Source of the DNA: Cacajao melanocephalus
Taxonomy: Eukaryota; Chordata; Mammalia; Primates; Pitheciidae
Reading direction: 5' to 3'
NCBI GenBank assembly: GCA_963573385.1
Contig: CAUYLG010050966.1
Location: 62,001 to 126,000, forward strand
DNA: 64,000 nt
The notes beneath the pieces are model-generated. The model was not told where the DNA came from and did not search any database. It saw only the letters and a list, made by a program, of their open reading frames with translations. Numbering within the stretch: the first letter of the stretch is position 1; each line of letters starts with the position of its first letter. Shown here piece after piece: positions 1 to 12,847 of this stretch. The position numbers and the translations under genes are program-made.

Positions 1-105
1 TTTAGCCTGGTTTGATCATTTCATAATGTATACATGTATCAAAATACCACATTGTACCCCATAGATATGTACAACTATTATTTGTCAATTAAAAATTACA
101 CTATA
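1..105 (+). mobile_element. L1 3' terminus (L1MA/MB-like)
   Basis: The segment matches the 3' UTR end typical of older L1s: a 'ttgatcatt' block, then 'tacatgtatcaaaatac', then 'gtacaactatta' and an A-rich end. It is sense and cut by the window start. Nothing in it can code. Confidence 0.7.
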
Positions 106-119
106 AAAACAAATTCATA

Positions 120-449
120 CATATGAAGATAGACATAGGTTAAAAGTAAACAGATGAAAAAGGACATATCAAGCAAAAGCTAATCATAGAAAATCTGAAG
201 TGACCACATTAATTTATACAAAATAGACTTCAGGATAAGGAATCTTTCCAGGGATATAAAGAGAAATATCTTATAATGATAAATACATCAATTATTAAAA
301 AAGACAATAAATAACCTTATCTGTATAGACATCTAATAACAGAGTTTCAACATAGATGAGGCAAAAATGGACGGAACTGAAAAGATGAATAAATAAGCTG
401 TCAGTTACAGCCAGAGATTCCAACACGCCTCTTGATAACCTTAGAACAA
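120..449 (+). mobile_element. L1M ORF2 endonuclease-region relic, 5' part
   Basis: Decayed old L1 ORF2: 'atagacttcaggataagg', 'aatatcttataatgataaa', 'aataacagagtttcaa' and 'gagattccaacacgcctct' follow the endonuclease-domain order of L1M elements. The same element resumes at 989 after an LTR insertion. There is no open frame. Confidence 0.75.
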
Positions 450-988
450 TGTTGGATATTGTTCAGTATGCTCAGTTCTTTGTCCTCCATTTTAAAGTTT
501 AACTTCCAAAAAAGAAAAGTTTACATTCCTTGTAGTTTCAGTAAACAACCTTTTCCACTAATTCTAATCAGTAGTTCACATCGGCTCCCCGAGTCACCTA
601 TTCTGTCCTGACTCATCTCGATCACCAGCTTCAGTCACCTGCTCCGGTCGTCTGCTTTGACCTGAGTCACCCCTGGGCACCTGCTCTGCCATAACTGTTT
701 TTCCTGCCAAACCACTCACCCTGCCACTCTGGCTCATCCCCCTGCTCTCTTTAAAACAGCCAATCGGAATTAGCTTTGACTGTGCAGTCTAACCCTTGCC
801 AATAGGGGAATGACACAGCACTAGGGGCTGCATCAGGGATAAGAACCTCTTCCCCTCCCCTGTTCAGGTGTGTGCTTGCCATTGCTCCGCCTGTGAGACG
901 TACTCTTCTATAGAAGTAAATTGCCTTGCTGAGAGAATGTATATCCAAGTGCTATTTCTTTTGTGGCACTGAAATTTTACATATAACA
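450..988 (+). mobile_element. Solitary ERV1-like LTR inserted in L1M
   Basis: This is a 539-base block starting TG and ending CA. It is flanked by a 4-base duplication ACAA (446-449 and 989-992), the size usual for class I (gammaretrovirus-like) elements. It has two CCAAT-type boxes (about 760 and 800). No internal retroviral sequence adjoins it, so it is a solo LTR left by recombination. The L1M ORF2 reads through on either side, which supports the boundaries. The subfamily is not assigned. Confidence 0.75.
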
Positions 989-1560
989 ACAAGCAGACAG
1001 AAAATCAGTATGGACATAGGAGACTTGAATAACTCTATCAGCCAACCACCTTGTCTTAATTGACATTTATGGAATACTCCACCTAACAACAGCAGAAAAT
1101 ATATTCTTTTTGAATGTACATTGAATATTCACTAAGTAGAACATATACTGGGCCATAAAACAAGTCTCAATAAATTTAAAATAATTGAAATTATACAAAA
1201 TATATTCTCTGACCAAATATCTGAATTTAAATCAGAAATTAGCAATTAGGAGATATATGAGAAATCCCTCAATATTTAGAAATCAAACAACTCACTCCTA
1301 AATAACCCAAGAGCCAAAGAAGGAATCACCTGGAAAATTTTTTAAATACTCTGAACTGAATGACAATAAAAACATCACAGATTAAAATCTGTAAGAAGCA
1401 GCTGAAGTAGTGCATAGAAGAAATATATAGTGCTGAAGTGGAAAAGAAGAATGATCCGAAAATTATTTAAGCTTCTACCTTAAGCTTAGACAAAGAAGAG
1501 CAAATAAGTCCAGGTTACAGATTAGAGCAGAAATCAAAATTGAAAAACAATGGGGGGAAA
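989..1560 (+). mobile_element. L1M ORF2 relic, continuation after LTR
   Basis: It resumes with 'agacagaaaatcagta' and runs through 'gggccataaaacaagtctc' and 'ctctgaccaaatatctgaa' to the 'agattagagcagaaatc' block. This is the usual order of the L1M ORF2 endonuclease end and linker. Many indels and stops are present. The element ends abruptly near 1560. Confidence 0.85.
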
Positions 1561-1564
1561 AAAA

Positions 1565-1880
1565 ACCCAATGAAACTAGAAACGGGTTCTAGATAAGCGC
1601 ATCCGGAGGACAGAGTGTGCGGGTTCAGATGCTGGGGTGGCTGGCGTGGGCGCATCTGGGAAGTTCTTTTCTGACTGCCTCAGTAGTCCCTGCGAAATAG
1701 GAAGCGAGGGCAGTAGCTCCAGGTAACGAAAGGAGAGGAGGTGCTGGAGCTTTGAGGGGGAAGGGGAAGTTGTGAAATAGGCCTCTGAAGAGTGTGGAAT
1801 GGTAATAATAAAAGGTCTCTTGTATGATGGCCTGGTAGCAACCAGGCTCCCTTGACATCCAGTGCACCTTCACATCTACT
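1565..1880. other. GC-richer stretch, unassigned
   Basis: Purine-rich, about 300 bases, clearly unlike the A-rich L1 to its left. It resembles a very old interspersed repeat but I cannot name the family. No gene signal is visible. Confidence 0.4.
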
Positions 1881-1884
1881 ATTT

Positions 1885-2060
1885 AATTACATTTAATAAC
1901 ACCTTATAAAATACAAGTAAGGTAGGTATGATTGCCCCATTGCAAGGATGAACAAACTGAAATACCAAAAGGCTGTATGGCTGGCCCCAGGTCATGAAAT
2001 CTGTGGCTGGTAAATGAAGGTCTAGAATCCAGGCTCTGGGCTCAGTCCTTGGCCAGCCCC
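1885..2060 (+). mobile_element. MIR SINE relic
   Basis: The MIR core order is visible: 'aggtaggtatgattgcccc', 'aaggatgaacaaactgaaa', 'ccaggtcatgaaatctg' and 'agaatccaggctctgg'. Diverged, sense orientation. Confidence 0.7.
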
Positions 2061-2687
2061 TTGCAGGCATCTCTGCAGAATAAGTCAGAGAATTGGCAGA
2101 ATCATCATTTGTATTTGGCCGGTTGGTAATACATCCTCTCATGTTTGACAGTTACTTTTTTAAAGTTCGTTTTTAAATAGGCTTTGAAAATAAAATTCCA
2201 ATCTCCACTTCAAATTTTTAAGACTTCTTCCTGGAGTAAATAGTGTCAGTTCCGTAAGCTTGAGAGATGGTGAGGTCAGCTGGCTACAGATGTGATATGC
2301 TGAGACAGGTAACACTGGGCTGTATTACTGTGTAACTCACTCTGACCCGGATAAGACACTTGCTGTTGACAACCATCAAACAGCACATCTCACCTGTCTC
2401 TTGGGGAGTCCTTTTTTTTTTTTTTTAAACTTAAGGTCTTTGAATAAAAACAGATACTAAAACACCAGCTTTAACTTTCACCTTAGCTTCAGACATAATT
2501 AGTTCCAAAAATTTTAGTAAGCAGCTTAAAATTCTACCCAATTTACTTTTAGAAGCAATATTTTATCAGTTGCTGAAACCTAATTCTTGATGATTCGTAA
2601 GAATGGACAGATACTTAAAAGTAAGAAAAGGGGATTATTTACATTCTTCAGAAGGAAATGACAAAGTAGGAAATGAATATTACGGTT
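2061..2687. other. Single-copy DNA, no feature seen
   Basis: AT-leaning sequence with a T-run near 2410. I see no repeat family, RNA gene or coding signal. Confidence 0.5.
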
Positions 2688-2890
2688 GATTAATTCAACA
2701 TATATTTATTGTATGTCTCCTATGTGCTAGGTACTGCTCTGGGCACTGAAGATACAGCAGCAAATAACACAAATAGAAATTCCTTCCTTGATGGACTTTT
2801 AGTGGGAGCAGGTGGATGATAAGGGAATAGGTAAAATGTGGTGATAAGTGCGAAAAAGAAAAAACAAAACGTAGGAAGCAAATAGGGAAT
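2688..2890 (-). mobile_element. L2 LINE 3' fragment (antisense)
   Basis: It reads as the reverse of the L2 3' end: 'ttcaacatatatttatt', 'atgtgctaggtactgctct', 'gatacagcagcaaataaca' and 'gtggtgataagtgc'. Confidence 0.7.
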
Positions 2891-3239
2891 GGTTTTGGTG
2901 TAAGGCCTAAAATTAAGGCACAGTATTAGGTGCTGCCTTGATAGCCAGTGGAATCAAGAGGACCTTGAATGACCTAACTTCCAAAGCCCCCACAGCCCCT
3001 TGATCTTCACTGTGTTTACAGACGGGAGTCCTTGTGTGACTTTTTAAAGTCCAGGCTTTTTCCTCCAGGATGTGACTACACGTGACTGATGAATTGCTGC
3101 TGATCTCACCTTTCCAGTGTCACATGTCAAGTGCTTGGCCATTCGGTAACCCCAGGGCAGGAATCCCTCCCTCACCAATAGGGTGGGTAAGAGGCCATGG
3201 ACGTGGCGATGAAGTGGAGTTCCAATTTGTGAAGGTGAG
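2891..3239. other. Single-copy DNA, no feature seen
   Basis: Mixed composition. The frames here have no recognisable domain and run into the L2 relic at 3240. Confidence 0.5.
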
Positions 3240-3345
3240 CGTCACTCAGCTGGTCTCAGCAAACTCAACCAGAAATGATCCTGGATATACACGAAAGGTA
3301 GAACTGGCAGAATTTGAAAGCAAATTGGATTATCTTGTAAAATGG
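3240..3345 (-). mobile_element. L2 fragment, antisense, first copy
   Basis: 'ctggatatacacgaaaggta' followed by 'gaactggcagaattt' matches the same antisense L2 block that recurs at 3926-4005, so two L2 pieces covering the same region lie about 690 bases apart. Confidence 0.55.
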
Positions 3346-3349
3346 AAAT

Positions 3350-3475
3350 AGAGACGATACAACATTGCGAATGTCCTTAGTGCCATTAAATTGACACTTA
3401 GAAATGGTTAAAATGGTCAATTCTACATTACATATATTTTTCCACAGTAAAAATACTATTAAAAAGACAATATGA
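3350..3475 (+). mobile_element. L1M 3' end fragment
   Basis: The L1MC/MD-type 3' UTR end is visible: 'acaacattgcgaatgtcctt', 'agtgccattaaattgacac', 'aaatggttaaaatggtcaa'. It lies between two L2 pieces and probably inserted there. Confidence 0.7.
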
Positions 3476-3479
3476 AGGG

Positions 3480-4135
3480 AAAGAGTAACATTTTCAATAG
3501 GATGGTAAGAAAAGACCTTCCAGAGGAGTTGACATTTGGACCAAGATCTGAAGAGGAAGCGAGCCATCTGCGTATATGTGAGGCGGGTAAGGGCGGGTGC
3601 AAACCTGAAGCCAGGCGTGTAACTGGACGTTTAAGGAACAAGCAGGACCCACAAGGACCAGGCAAGAGAAGAGGATGAAATGAGCTCAAAGACATGCCTG
3701 GGAACCGAATGGGGTCACCACAAAGTCTACCAGGCCTTTGTAAGAACTTTGGCTTCACTTGGCTGAAACATAAGAACGGATGTGGCAAAATCTGATTCAC
3801 ACGTTATGGGATCACTCTGACTGCCGTGTTGGGTACCGCCTGTAGAGGCAAGGGTCGAAAACCCTTAGATGCTATTGCAAAATCCAGCTGAGGTTGGAAG
3901 CTGGCTGGGACTAGGCTGGTAGCACAGGTCATGGTGAGAAATGGCTCTAGATATATTTTAAAGGTAGAACTGACAAGATTTGAAGACAAAATGGATATCG
4001 TGTATGAGAGACAGTGGGAAGAGGATGAGTTGCCCTTAATGGAAATGGGGACGACAACAGGGGGAGCAATTAGCAGAGCAGGAGAACAGGACCTCTGCTG
4101 CATTCTAATAGCTAAGTCCAGCCCAAAATCAATGG
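3480..4135 (-). mobile_element. L2 LINE fragment, antisense, 650 bases
   Basis: Antisense L2 order: 'ccagaggagttgacattt', 'gggatcactctgactgc', 'gatgctattgcaaaatccag', 'ctagatatattttaaaggta', 'gagttgcccttaatggaaa'. Short open frames here are chance frames in an inactive LINE. Confidence 0.7.
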
Positions 4136-4209
4136 GGTCGGGGAACTAAGCTCCACCTCTTAAAGGAAGGGCCATTAAACCACCACAGCACAGGAGATAA
4201 TACAAGTCA

Positions 4210-4781
<572 letters not shown>

Positions 4782-4797
4782 TTCAAGTTTTTTCTTT

Positions 4798-5397
<600 letters not shown>

Positions 5398-5766
5398 ACT
5401 ATTTGTCTTAATCCATTTGGGCTATTATAATAAAATGCTGTAAACTGAGTGGCTTATAGAAAATAGAAGTGTATTCTCACAGTTTTGGAGGCTGGGAAGT
5501 CCAAGATCAAGATGCTGGCAGACTCAGTGTCTGGTGAGGACCTCCTTCCTGGTTCACAGATGGCAGCTTCTAGCTGTGTCCTCACATGGCAAAGGGACAA
5601 GGGGTCTCTTTAAGGACTCTTTGATAAAGGCACTAATCCCATTCATGAGGCTCTGCTGCCGAGACTGAGCCACTTCCCAGAGGCTTCACCTCTAGATGTG
5701 GTAACATGGAGGGTTACGATTTCAACATATGAATGTAGGGAGGACATAAATATCCACTCCATAGCA
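5398..5766 (-). mobile_element. MLT1 (MaLR) LTR, antisense
   Basis: Read on the plus strand it gives the reverse of an MLT1: 'tcttaatccatttgggct', 'ctcacagttttggaggctgg', 'gtgtcctcacatggcaaag', 'cactaatcccattcatgagg', 'atttcaacatatgaatgtag'. The internal MaLR region is absent. Confidence 0.75.
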
Positions 5767-5799
5767 TTATTCTACTCTTTTCTATTCTGGTCTATTCCA

Positions 5800-6015
5800 T
5801 GTGCCTTACATACTTTCATTCTTCATCACAATACTGCAAGATGGATCATTTTATCCATTTACAGATGGGGAAACTGAAGCTTAGAGAAGTGAAGTGACTT
5901 GTCCAAGGTCACACAACTAATGGTAGCAAATTATCACGAAGAAGGCACTGGAATAGGAATTCAGAGACCCTGGCTCAGGCATGGTTCTGCCAATAATCAG
6001 CAGTGTCATTTGAGC
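5800..6015 (+). mobile_element. MIR SINE, well preserved
   Basis: 'ttacagatggggaaactgaa', 'gtgacttgtccaaggtcac' and 'agaccctggctcaggca' give the MIR core and tail in order. One of the clearer MIRs here. Confidence 0.75.
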
Positions 6016-6371
6016 TAATTTAATTAAAGTCTAAGATTCATCCCAGCTCTAAAATTCTAAGAATTTTGTTTGTTTGCCCTTGGTGCCAACCATCAGGTAA
6101 GGCTAACCAAGACATGCGGGTGCCTGAGGTAGGCTAATAACTTGATGTCCCTTCAAATTCATATTCTCTAAATAGTTGTTTAGCTCTGCCACTGAACCCT
6201 GGACACTGCCCAGGAGAAGGAGAAGGGAAGGGAGAGCAAGGCTGGGCCAGTGTGTTCAGCCTCTTTCTTTGTTCTGAGCAGTTCCACTCATACCCAAACT
6301 TGCATAACAGAAAGCCATCTTCATAATTCAGAGAACCCATCTTCAATGAAGGACACTTTATTAATAACAAG
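6016..6371. other. Single-copy DNA, no feature seen
   Basis: No repeat or gene recognised up to the truncated Alu. Confidence 0.5.
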
Positions 6372-6372
6372 A

Positions 6373-6650
6373 TATTGGGAGGCTGAGGCGGGAGGATCGT
6401 TTGAGACCAGGAGTTTGAGACCAGCCTACCCAACAGGGCAAAACCCTGTCTCTAGTAAAGATACAAAACTTAGTCGGTGTGGTGGTGCACATCTGTGATC
6501 CCAGCTACTCGGGAGGCTGAGGCATGAGAATTGCTTGAACAGGGGAGGCGGAGGTTTCAGTGAGCAGAGACTGTGCCATTATAGTCCAGCCTGCGTGACA
6601 GAGTGAGACTCTGTCTCCAAAAACCAAAAGCAAAACAAACAAAAAAGATA
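6373..6650 (+). mobile_element. Alu, 5' truncated
   Basis: It starts inside the left monomer at 'ttgggaggctgaggcggga' and runs to 'gagactctgtctcc' and a degraded A-rich tail (AAACC/AAAC units). Confidence 0.9.
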
Positions 6651-6837
6651 GTAAGATAATAAGATTCATTTTATTATCAGTAATTTTATTACTGATAGGG
6701 TTATCTTATCAATAAGATTGCTGATGAGAAGTTAAAAGAATTTTATGATGCCAGAGATATTATCAGTGACTGCATTACGGACTGAGCATCCTCATAGGAG
6801 AGACCTGAGGGCAGAGGAAAAGATCAAAATGAGTGTT

Positions 6838-7817
6838 TTTCCCTACAACCATCTGATCTTCGGCAAAGCTGACGGAAACAAGCAATGGAAAAGACTTTGT
6901 ATTCTGTTTCTAACGGTGCTGGGAAACCTGGCCAGCCACGTGAAACTGGGCCCCTTCCTTAAGCCATACACAAAAATCAACTAAAAATGGATTAAAGACT
7001 TAAATGTAAAACCCAAAACTATAAAAACCCTGGAAGACAACCTAGGAAATACCATTCCGGACATAGGAAAGGGTAAAGATTTTATGACAAAAACACCAAA
7101 AGCAATGGCAACCAAAGCAAAAATGTACAAATGGGATCTAATTAAACGTAAGCACTTCTGCACAGCAAAATAAACTCAACAAAGTAAACAGACAACCTAC
7201 AGAATGGGAGAAAATATTTGCAAATATTTTCTCATGTCATGTCACACATGTGACAAAGGTTGAATATTCAGCATCTATAAGGAACTTAAGCAAAAATTTC
7301 AAGCAAAAAAAACAACCCCATTAAAAAGTGGACAAAGGATGTGAACAAACAATTCTCAAAAGAAGACGTACATGCAGCCAACAAGCATATGAAAGAAAGC
7401 TCAACATCACTAATCATCAGAGAAATGCAAAACAAAATCGCAATGAGATACCATCTCACACCAGTCAGAATGGCGATTATTAAAAATTTGAAAAATAACA
7501 GATGCTGGCAAGGTCACAGAGAAAAAGGAATGCTTGTACAGTGTTGGTGGGAGTATAAATTGTTCAGCCATGTGGAAAGCAGCGTGGCGATTCCTCAAAA
7601 AACTGCTAAAAACAGAACTACTATTTGACACAGCAATCCCATTACTGGGTATATACCCAGAAGAATATACATTATTCTGCCATAAAGACACATGCACATG
7701 AATGTTTATAACAACACTTTTCACCATAGCAAAGACACGGAATCAACCTAAATGCCCATCAGTGGCAGATTGGATAAAGGACATGAGGTACATATACACC
7801 ATGGAATACTATGCAGC
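6838..7817 (+). mobile_element. Primate L1 ORF2 3' half, 5' truncated
   Basis: It follows L1 ORF2 from the end of the reverse transcriptase to the C-terminus: 'ctacaaccatctgatctt', 'gcaatggcaaccaaagc', 'catctcacaccagtcagaat' and 'ccattactgggtatatacc'. The frame at 7341-7628 keeps a recognisable ORF2 C-terminal stretch around '[12 protein letters not shown]', but stops and frameshifts on both sides show it is dead. The sequence breaks at 'tactatgcagc' where an LTR entered. Confidence 0.87.
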
Positions 7818-8426
7818 TGTTGTAAGAGTTAGTTATTAAGAAATTAGTTTAGGCAGATAGAGAGGAAAAGGGGTCCTTGGAAAGTTTTCATTTTTAAAGA
7901 CGTTTCTTGTCTAGCTGGAAAGCCCCGGCTGGCAATTCGTGATATGCAAATCCCGGCCATTAGAAACTGGGTCCACCCAAAACATGGTGATTCCCGAGCC
8001 CTTCTTGCCCTTGCCCCAACATGTGCCTGGCAACATGGCCACCCCCACGTGAGTAGAACATCATGGCACCCTACATTTGCATAATAAAAGGCTAGGGTGG
8101 GAGGGTCAGCTTTTTCACTGTCTACGTGAATGACATGCCTGCTCAAACCAATCCCCTGTGCCCTATGCAAATCAGACACTGCCTCCTCCAGTCTCTACGT
8201 ATACCTGACTGGTTTCCGCCCCACTGAGGGTTCCTTCTCACGGCTTTGTAGCGCCCCTGCCTCTGTTACTGTACAGGGGAGCTTCTTCCTTCTTTCTTCC
8301 CCCTTCTATCTTGCCTATTAAACTCTCCACGCCTTAAAACCACTCTGCGTGTGTACGTGTCCTTTTATCTAAACTGGCATGAGGACCAAGAACCCTGGTG
8401 TGCCTCCACTCATCAGAGCCGTATCA
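7818..8426 (+). mobile_element. Solitary ERV1-like LTR inside L1
   Basis: A 609-base block, TG...CA, flanked by the 4-base duplication CAGC (7814-7817 and 8427-8430) taken from the L1. It contains a TATA-like 'gcataataaaaggct' near 8080 and an ATTAAA poly(A)-type signal near 8318, so it is in sense orientation. No viral internal region adjoins it. Subfamily not assigned. Confidence 0.8.
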
Positions 8427-8770
8427 CAGCCACAAAAAACGAGATTGTGTCTTTTGTGGGGACATGGATGGAGCTAGAGACCATTATCCTTAGCAAACTA
8501 ACTCAGGAACAGAAGACCAAATACTGCATGTTCTCACTTATAAGTGGGAGCTAAATGATGAGAACACAAGGGCACAAAGAGGGGAACAACAGATACTGGG
8601 GTTTGGAGGTTGGGAATAGGGAGAGGATCAGGAAAAATATTGGGTACTAAGCCTAGGACCTGGGTGATGAAATAATTTGTACAATAAACTCCTGTGACAT
8701 GAGTTTACCTATATGACAAACTTGCACACGTACCCCTGAACCTAAAATAAAAGTTAAAAAAAAAGATCAA
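8427..8770 (+). mobile_element. L1 3' end (L1PB/L1MA age), continuation
   Basis: 'tggggacatggatggagcta', 'tgttctcacttataagtggg' and 'acctgggtgatgaaataat' lead to 'cccctgaacctaaaataaaa' and an A-rich tail. This completes the L1 interrupted at 7817. Confidence 0.87.
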
Positions 8771-8944
8771 AAAAGAAAGAAAAAGGAAAATAGGTGTTTT
8801 TCATTCTCTGTCACGGAAGACTTTATAAAGAGATATCTGTAAAATAAACGCGCAGCTTTCTTTTACTACAAACCTTCTCCATCACTACTTTGCTAAGCAG
8901 AAAACGAAATGCTATCCATTTCAGACAAACTTTGATTTTAAAAG

Positions 8945-9060
8945 ACAATAGTTTACACTGTTGAGCGCTTTACAATTTGCAAAGGACATTTCAGCATATG
9001 ATCTCTTGTAATCTTCACAAAGTCCTTTGGTGAGTGAGAGAGACTGAATTAACATTTCAA
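8945..9060 (+). mobile_element. MIR-like fragment
   Basis: 'gcgctttacaatttgcaaa' and 'tcttgtaatcttcacaa' match the MIR/MIRb middle. A separate MIR-like phrase 'atgaggaaactgaggcca' lies at 9253, so the element may have been split by 9060-9250. Confidence 0.5.
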
Positions 9061-9267
9061 TCTCTGTGTCTGAATGCCAGGAGCCCTCAAATAAGGACAT
9101 TCATTGCCCAGGGCTGGCTTCACCAGCAGGGGACCAGTGGGGCCCAATGGGGAGGAAAGCATGGCTCCTCTACGCACTGGGTCCTGCCTCCCGCCTCCCT
9201 GGGCTGGGTTCTTGGCTGTGCTCCCCTTGTAAGGCTTATTGCCGAGTTTAAAATGAGGAAACTGAGG

Positions 9268-9684
9268 CCAGTATAAGAAAAATTAAATTCCAGTTTATTC
9301 AGCTCCCGGGCGAGGTTCTATGGTCCCGGGGAAAGGGGCCAGAGAAGTCTCGCTGACGTCCTGGGACGTGGGGTTTTTATAGCTTTAGGGAAGGAGGAGT
9401 GGCTGAGTGTTCTAATTGGTTGCAGAGGAGCGGGATGGAGAAGGGGCGGGGTGCTATTGGTGGGTAGATTGTCAGGTGGGTTTTTCTAATACGAGATCCG
9501 GCTAGGGTTGCATCAGCCGGATCCTTTCAGGGGAACATGTGCTCAGAGGTAGGTGCCCTGTGCAGAGGTGGGTGTGCCGAGTGCAGAGGTGGGTGTGTCC
9601 GGCCTCCTGGCGAGGCGACGGGCCTTACACCCCCGTTCTGTGGGTATGGGGAGAGTGCTAGGGTCTTCACTCTCCTGCCTCATG
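9268..9684 (-). mobile_element. GC-rich ERV-type LTR, antisense
   Basis: On the minus strand it reads like an LTR: two CCAAT-type boxes, a TATA-like 'gctataaaaacccc' (about 9380), a downstream leader, then a 'gaataaactgg' poly(A)-type signal near 9295. It is rich in CpG. Three tandem units of about 21 bases ('cagaggtgggtgtg') lie at about 9540-9600 in the U3-like part. No TSD was found and the left edge may overlap a MIR fragment. Confidence 0.6.
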
Positions 9685-9829
9685 ATGAATCTATCTGTGT
9701 CTAAGAGAGCTTGTCACTAAAACACCCAGACAGGTGGAGACGGTGACCACTGGAGAAGGAAAAGATTTTTCCTGCGTTTTGAATAAGTGGCCTGTGTTTT
9801 ATATTGCACTGGGCTAGACAAAATATGTA

Positions 9830-10000
9830 GTCGGTTCTGACCTTAACAAATGCCATCTCATTTAACCACTTCACAATTAAAGCTATTTTACATACATCAG
9901 AGGATGTAAAGCTCTAAAAAGTTAAATCATTTGCCAAAGTACACACACTTGATCACGGCTGGAACTAAAACCTGAACTCAAGTCTAAGTTCAAATGAACT
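9830..10000 (+). mobile_element. MIR SINE relic
   Basis: 'gccatctcatttaacca', 'gctattttacatacatcag' and 'ctggaactaaaacctgaac' follow the MIR order. Strongly diverged. Confidence 0.6.
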
Positions 10001-10430
10001 TTTTACCTCACCTTACCTGCCAGGAAAAATATGCATAAGAACATTGTGTAATAACTGAATTTAATTTTAAACGTTTTTTATATTTAATGTTTTATTTTAT
10101 ATTCAAGGAAATAGATGATCCTTCTAACTTAAGAAAGTATTTGTATTTCTTTAGTGGTTTCGAGTAGGCTGGTTTTATCCATATTATTATGCAGTTTTTA
10201 AAAATTAAAAAATAGTTTGCCTAGTATCTTCTAAACCATGTCACAGATTCACCTGACTCAGAATAAACTAACTTACCAGATTGTTTACCCAGTGTACTCC
10301 ACACATCACTATGTCTGTGCCTGTGCTTTCTGTCCAATTCTCAAGGCAGCCTTGAGTACTCATTGCAAGATAACACCTGAGCCAGCTCCTAGGCAGCTGC
10401 ATAATATATAAATCTCATCTACTGCTAACT
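10001..10430. other. AT-rich single-copy DNA
   Basis: No repeat or gene recognised. Confidence 0.5.
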
Positions 10431-10431
10431 C

Positions 10432-10735
<304 letters not shown>

Positions 10736-10939
10736 TTAGCCTCTGTACTTAAGTATTTTAGAGAGAAACTTGCTGATTCTGATATACAGAGGTTGGTAGG
10801 CCTATGAGAATCACAACTATCCTATTCTTTGGGAAGGTTTAAATTGTAAAAACAGCTTTTGGGGGGTTTTGTCTTGTTTTTTTCCTTAGAAAATTTTGCT
10901 AATGCTTTCCTTAAATAAACGATTTTATAGATTTAAAAA

Positions 10940-11510
<571 letters not shown>

Positions 11511-12847
11511 ACCATGACAGGTCAAGGGCGCAGGCTAACATGCTGGCTAGATCGCCATCTTAGAAAAGGGCATGTCTTGACACTGCCAGTTGTTTGTTTT
11601 CTGGGACTCCTATTTCACTTAAGGATAATGCCCAGAACACTGGTTGGATCACTGCATGACTTTTAAGAGTGAGGAAGAGATAGGGGTCCTAGTTGGTGTG
11701 GTTGAAGAGGTAGCCAAATTAAACAGTTCTGAAGAGGTGGATCTCTGAACCAGTCAGGTATAAGGTGTGAGGTAGTTTGGGCTCCCTTGAAAAGCACAGG
11801 GATGACACATGCTTTCAGGGTGGGGCAGGAAGTGTGGGTTTACCATCCCTGTATACTCTGCCCACTGGCCTGTCTTCTGGGGTATCACTTAGTTTTGGAG
11901 GTAGAAATTAGCCTCTTCAACCTGAGCACTGCTAAAATTCTACTGTGGGCTAATGTAAAAAGTTGGATCACACAGCACAGACACAAATTGTCTGTTTCCA
12001 CAGGAAAGATTGGGAACTTTTCACAGAGGACTGCTGTTGTCTTTGTAACCCGACAGCCCTCTAGGACAGAGCTCCAAATAGACACGAGGTGAGGACACCA
12101 GGGCCAATGTTGGCGGGACAGGCATTCTTACCTGAAGCACAAGAGTCCCGAGGCCACGTTCGGGGAGCCTGTGCAACCCTTAGCATGAGATCTGATCAAA
12201 GATCTGGTGTGATTTGCCTGAGTAAAAGAACATGCAGTCCACGTTTCCTGTTATGCAGCTCCATTTGGATTAACCCAGAAGAAAACACACAGAATCACAT
12301 TCTTCTTGTCCAGTTAACGTGCTGCCTCCCTGAAGATTATGATTTACATAATCGTGGGAGATACCGTTTTTAACAAACACACCAGAACTTACCTACCCAC
12401 AAGATGGACGCCTTTCACAGAAGTGGTCTGGGGTAGGGTGAAGGCACAGCTATTGCTCAAGATATAGATTTTGCTTAAGGTGGTACTTTGGAAAGTCTCG
12501 TATTTGATCACTAGACATAGAAGACAATCTGGTTAGTTTCTGGAATCACCCTTCAGGTTTGTTTGGTTTTAACTAAAAATTGAGCCTCATATTGCTGTAC
12601 CTCTCCCTAGTGCCCAGCACATACTGGTATTCCACTAAGTGATTCACGAATGTCCAGAGATCCATTTCCCTTCATCACTGGAGTTCTCCCAAGCCAGCTC
12701 TATCTTTACAGGTGAAGACTCACCACCACCAGTAAGTCCAAAGGATGTTCCGCAGATGGCTTTCCAAAAGAGGGCATCCCAACAGGGCCACTTTAAGGGG
12801 ACAATAGTCACCAAATGTTATGGTTTTAAATTACAGTCACAAGTTCT
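11511..12847. other. Single-copy DNA with a possible L2 tip
   Basis: About 1.3 kb. The only repeat-like phrase is near 12605-12655 ('agtgcccagcacatactgg'), the very 3' end of an L2. The open frames at 11787-12092 and 12089-12373 have no recognisable domain. Confidence 0.5.

Noticed and set aside
7341..7628. 95-codon frame as a gene
   Set aside because: It is the C-terminal part of a dead L1 ORF2.
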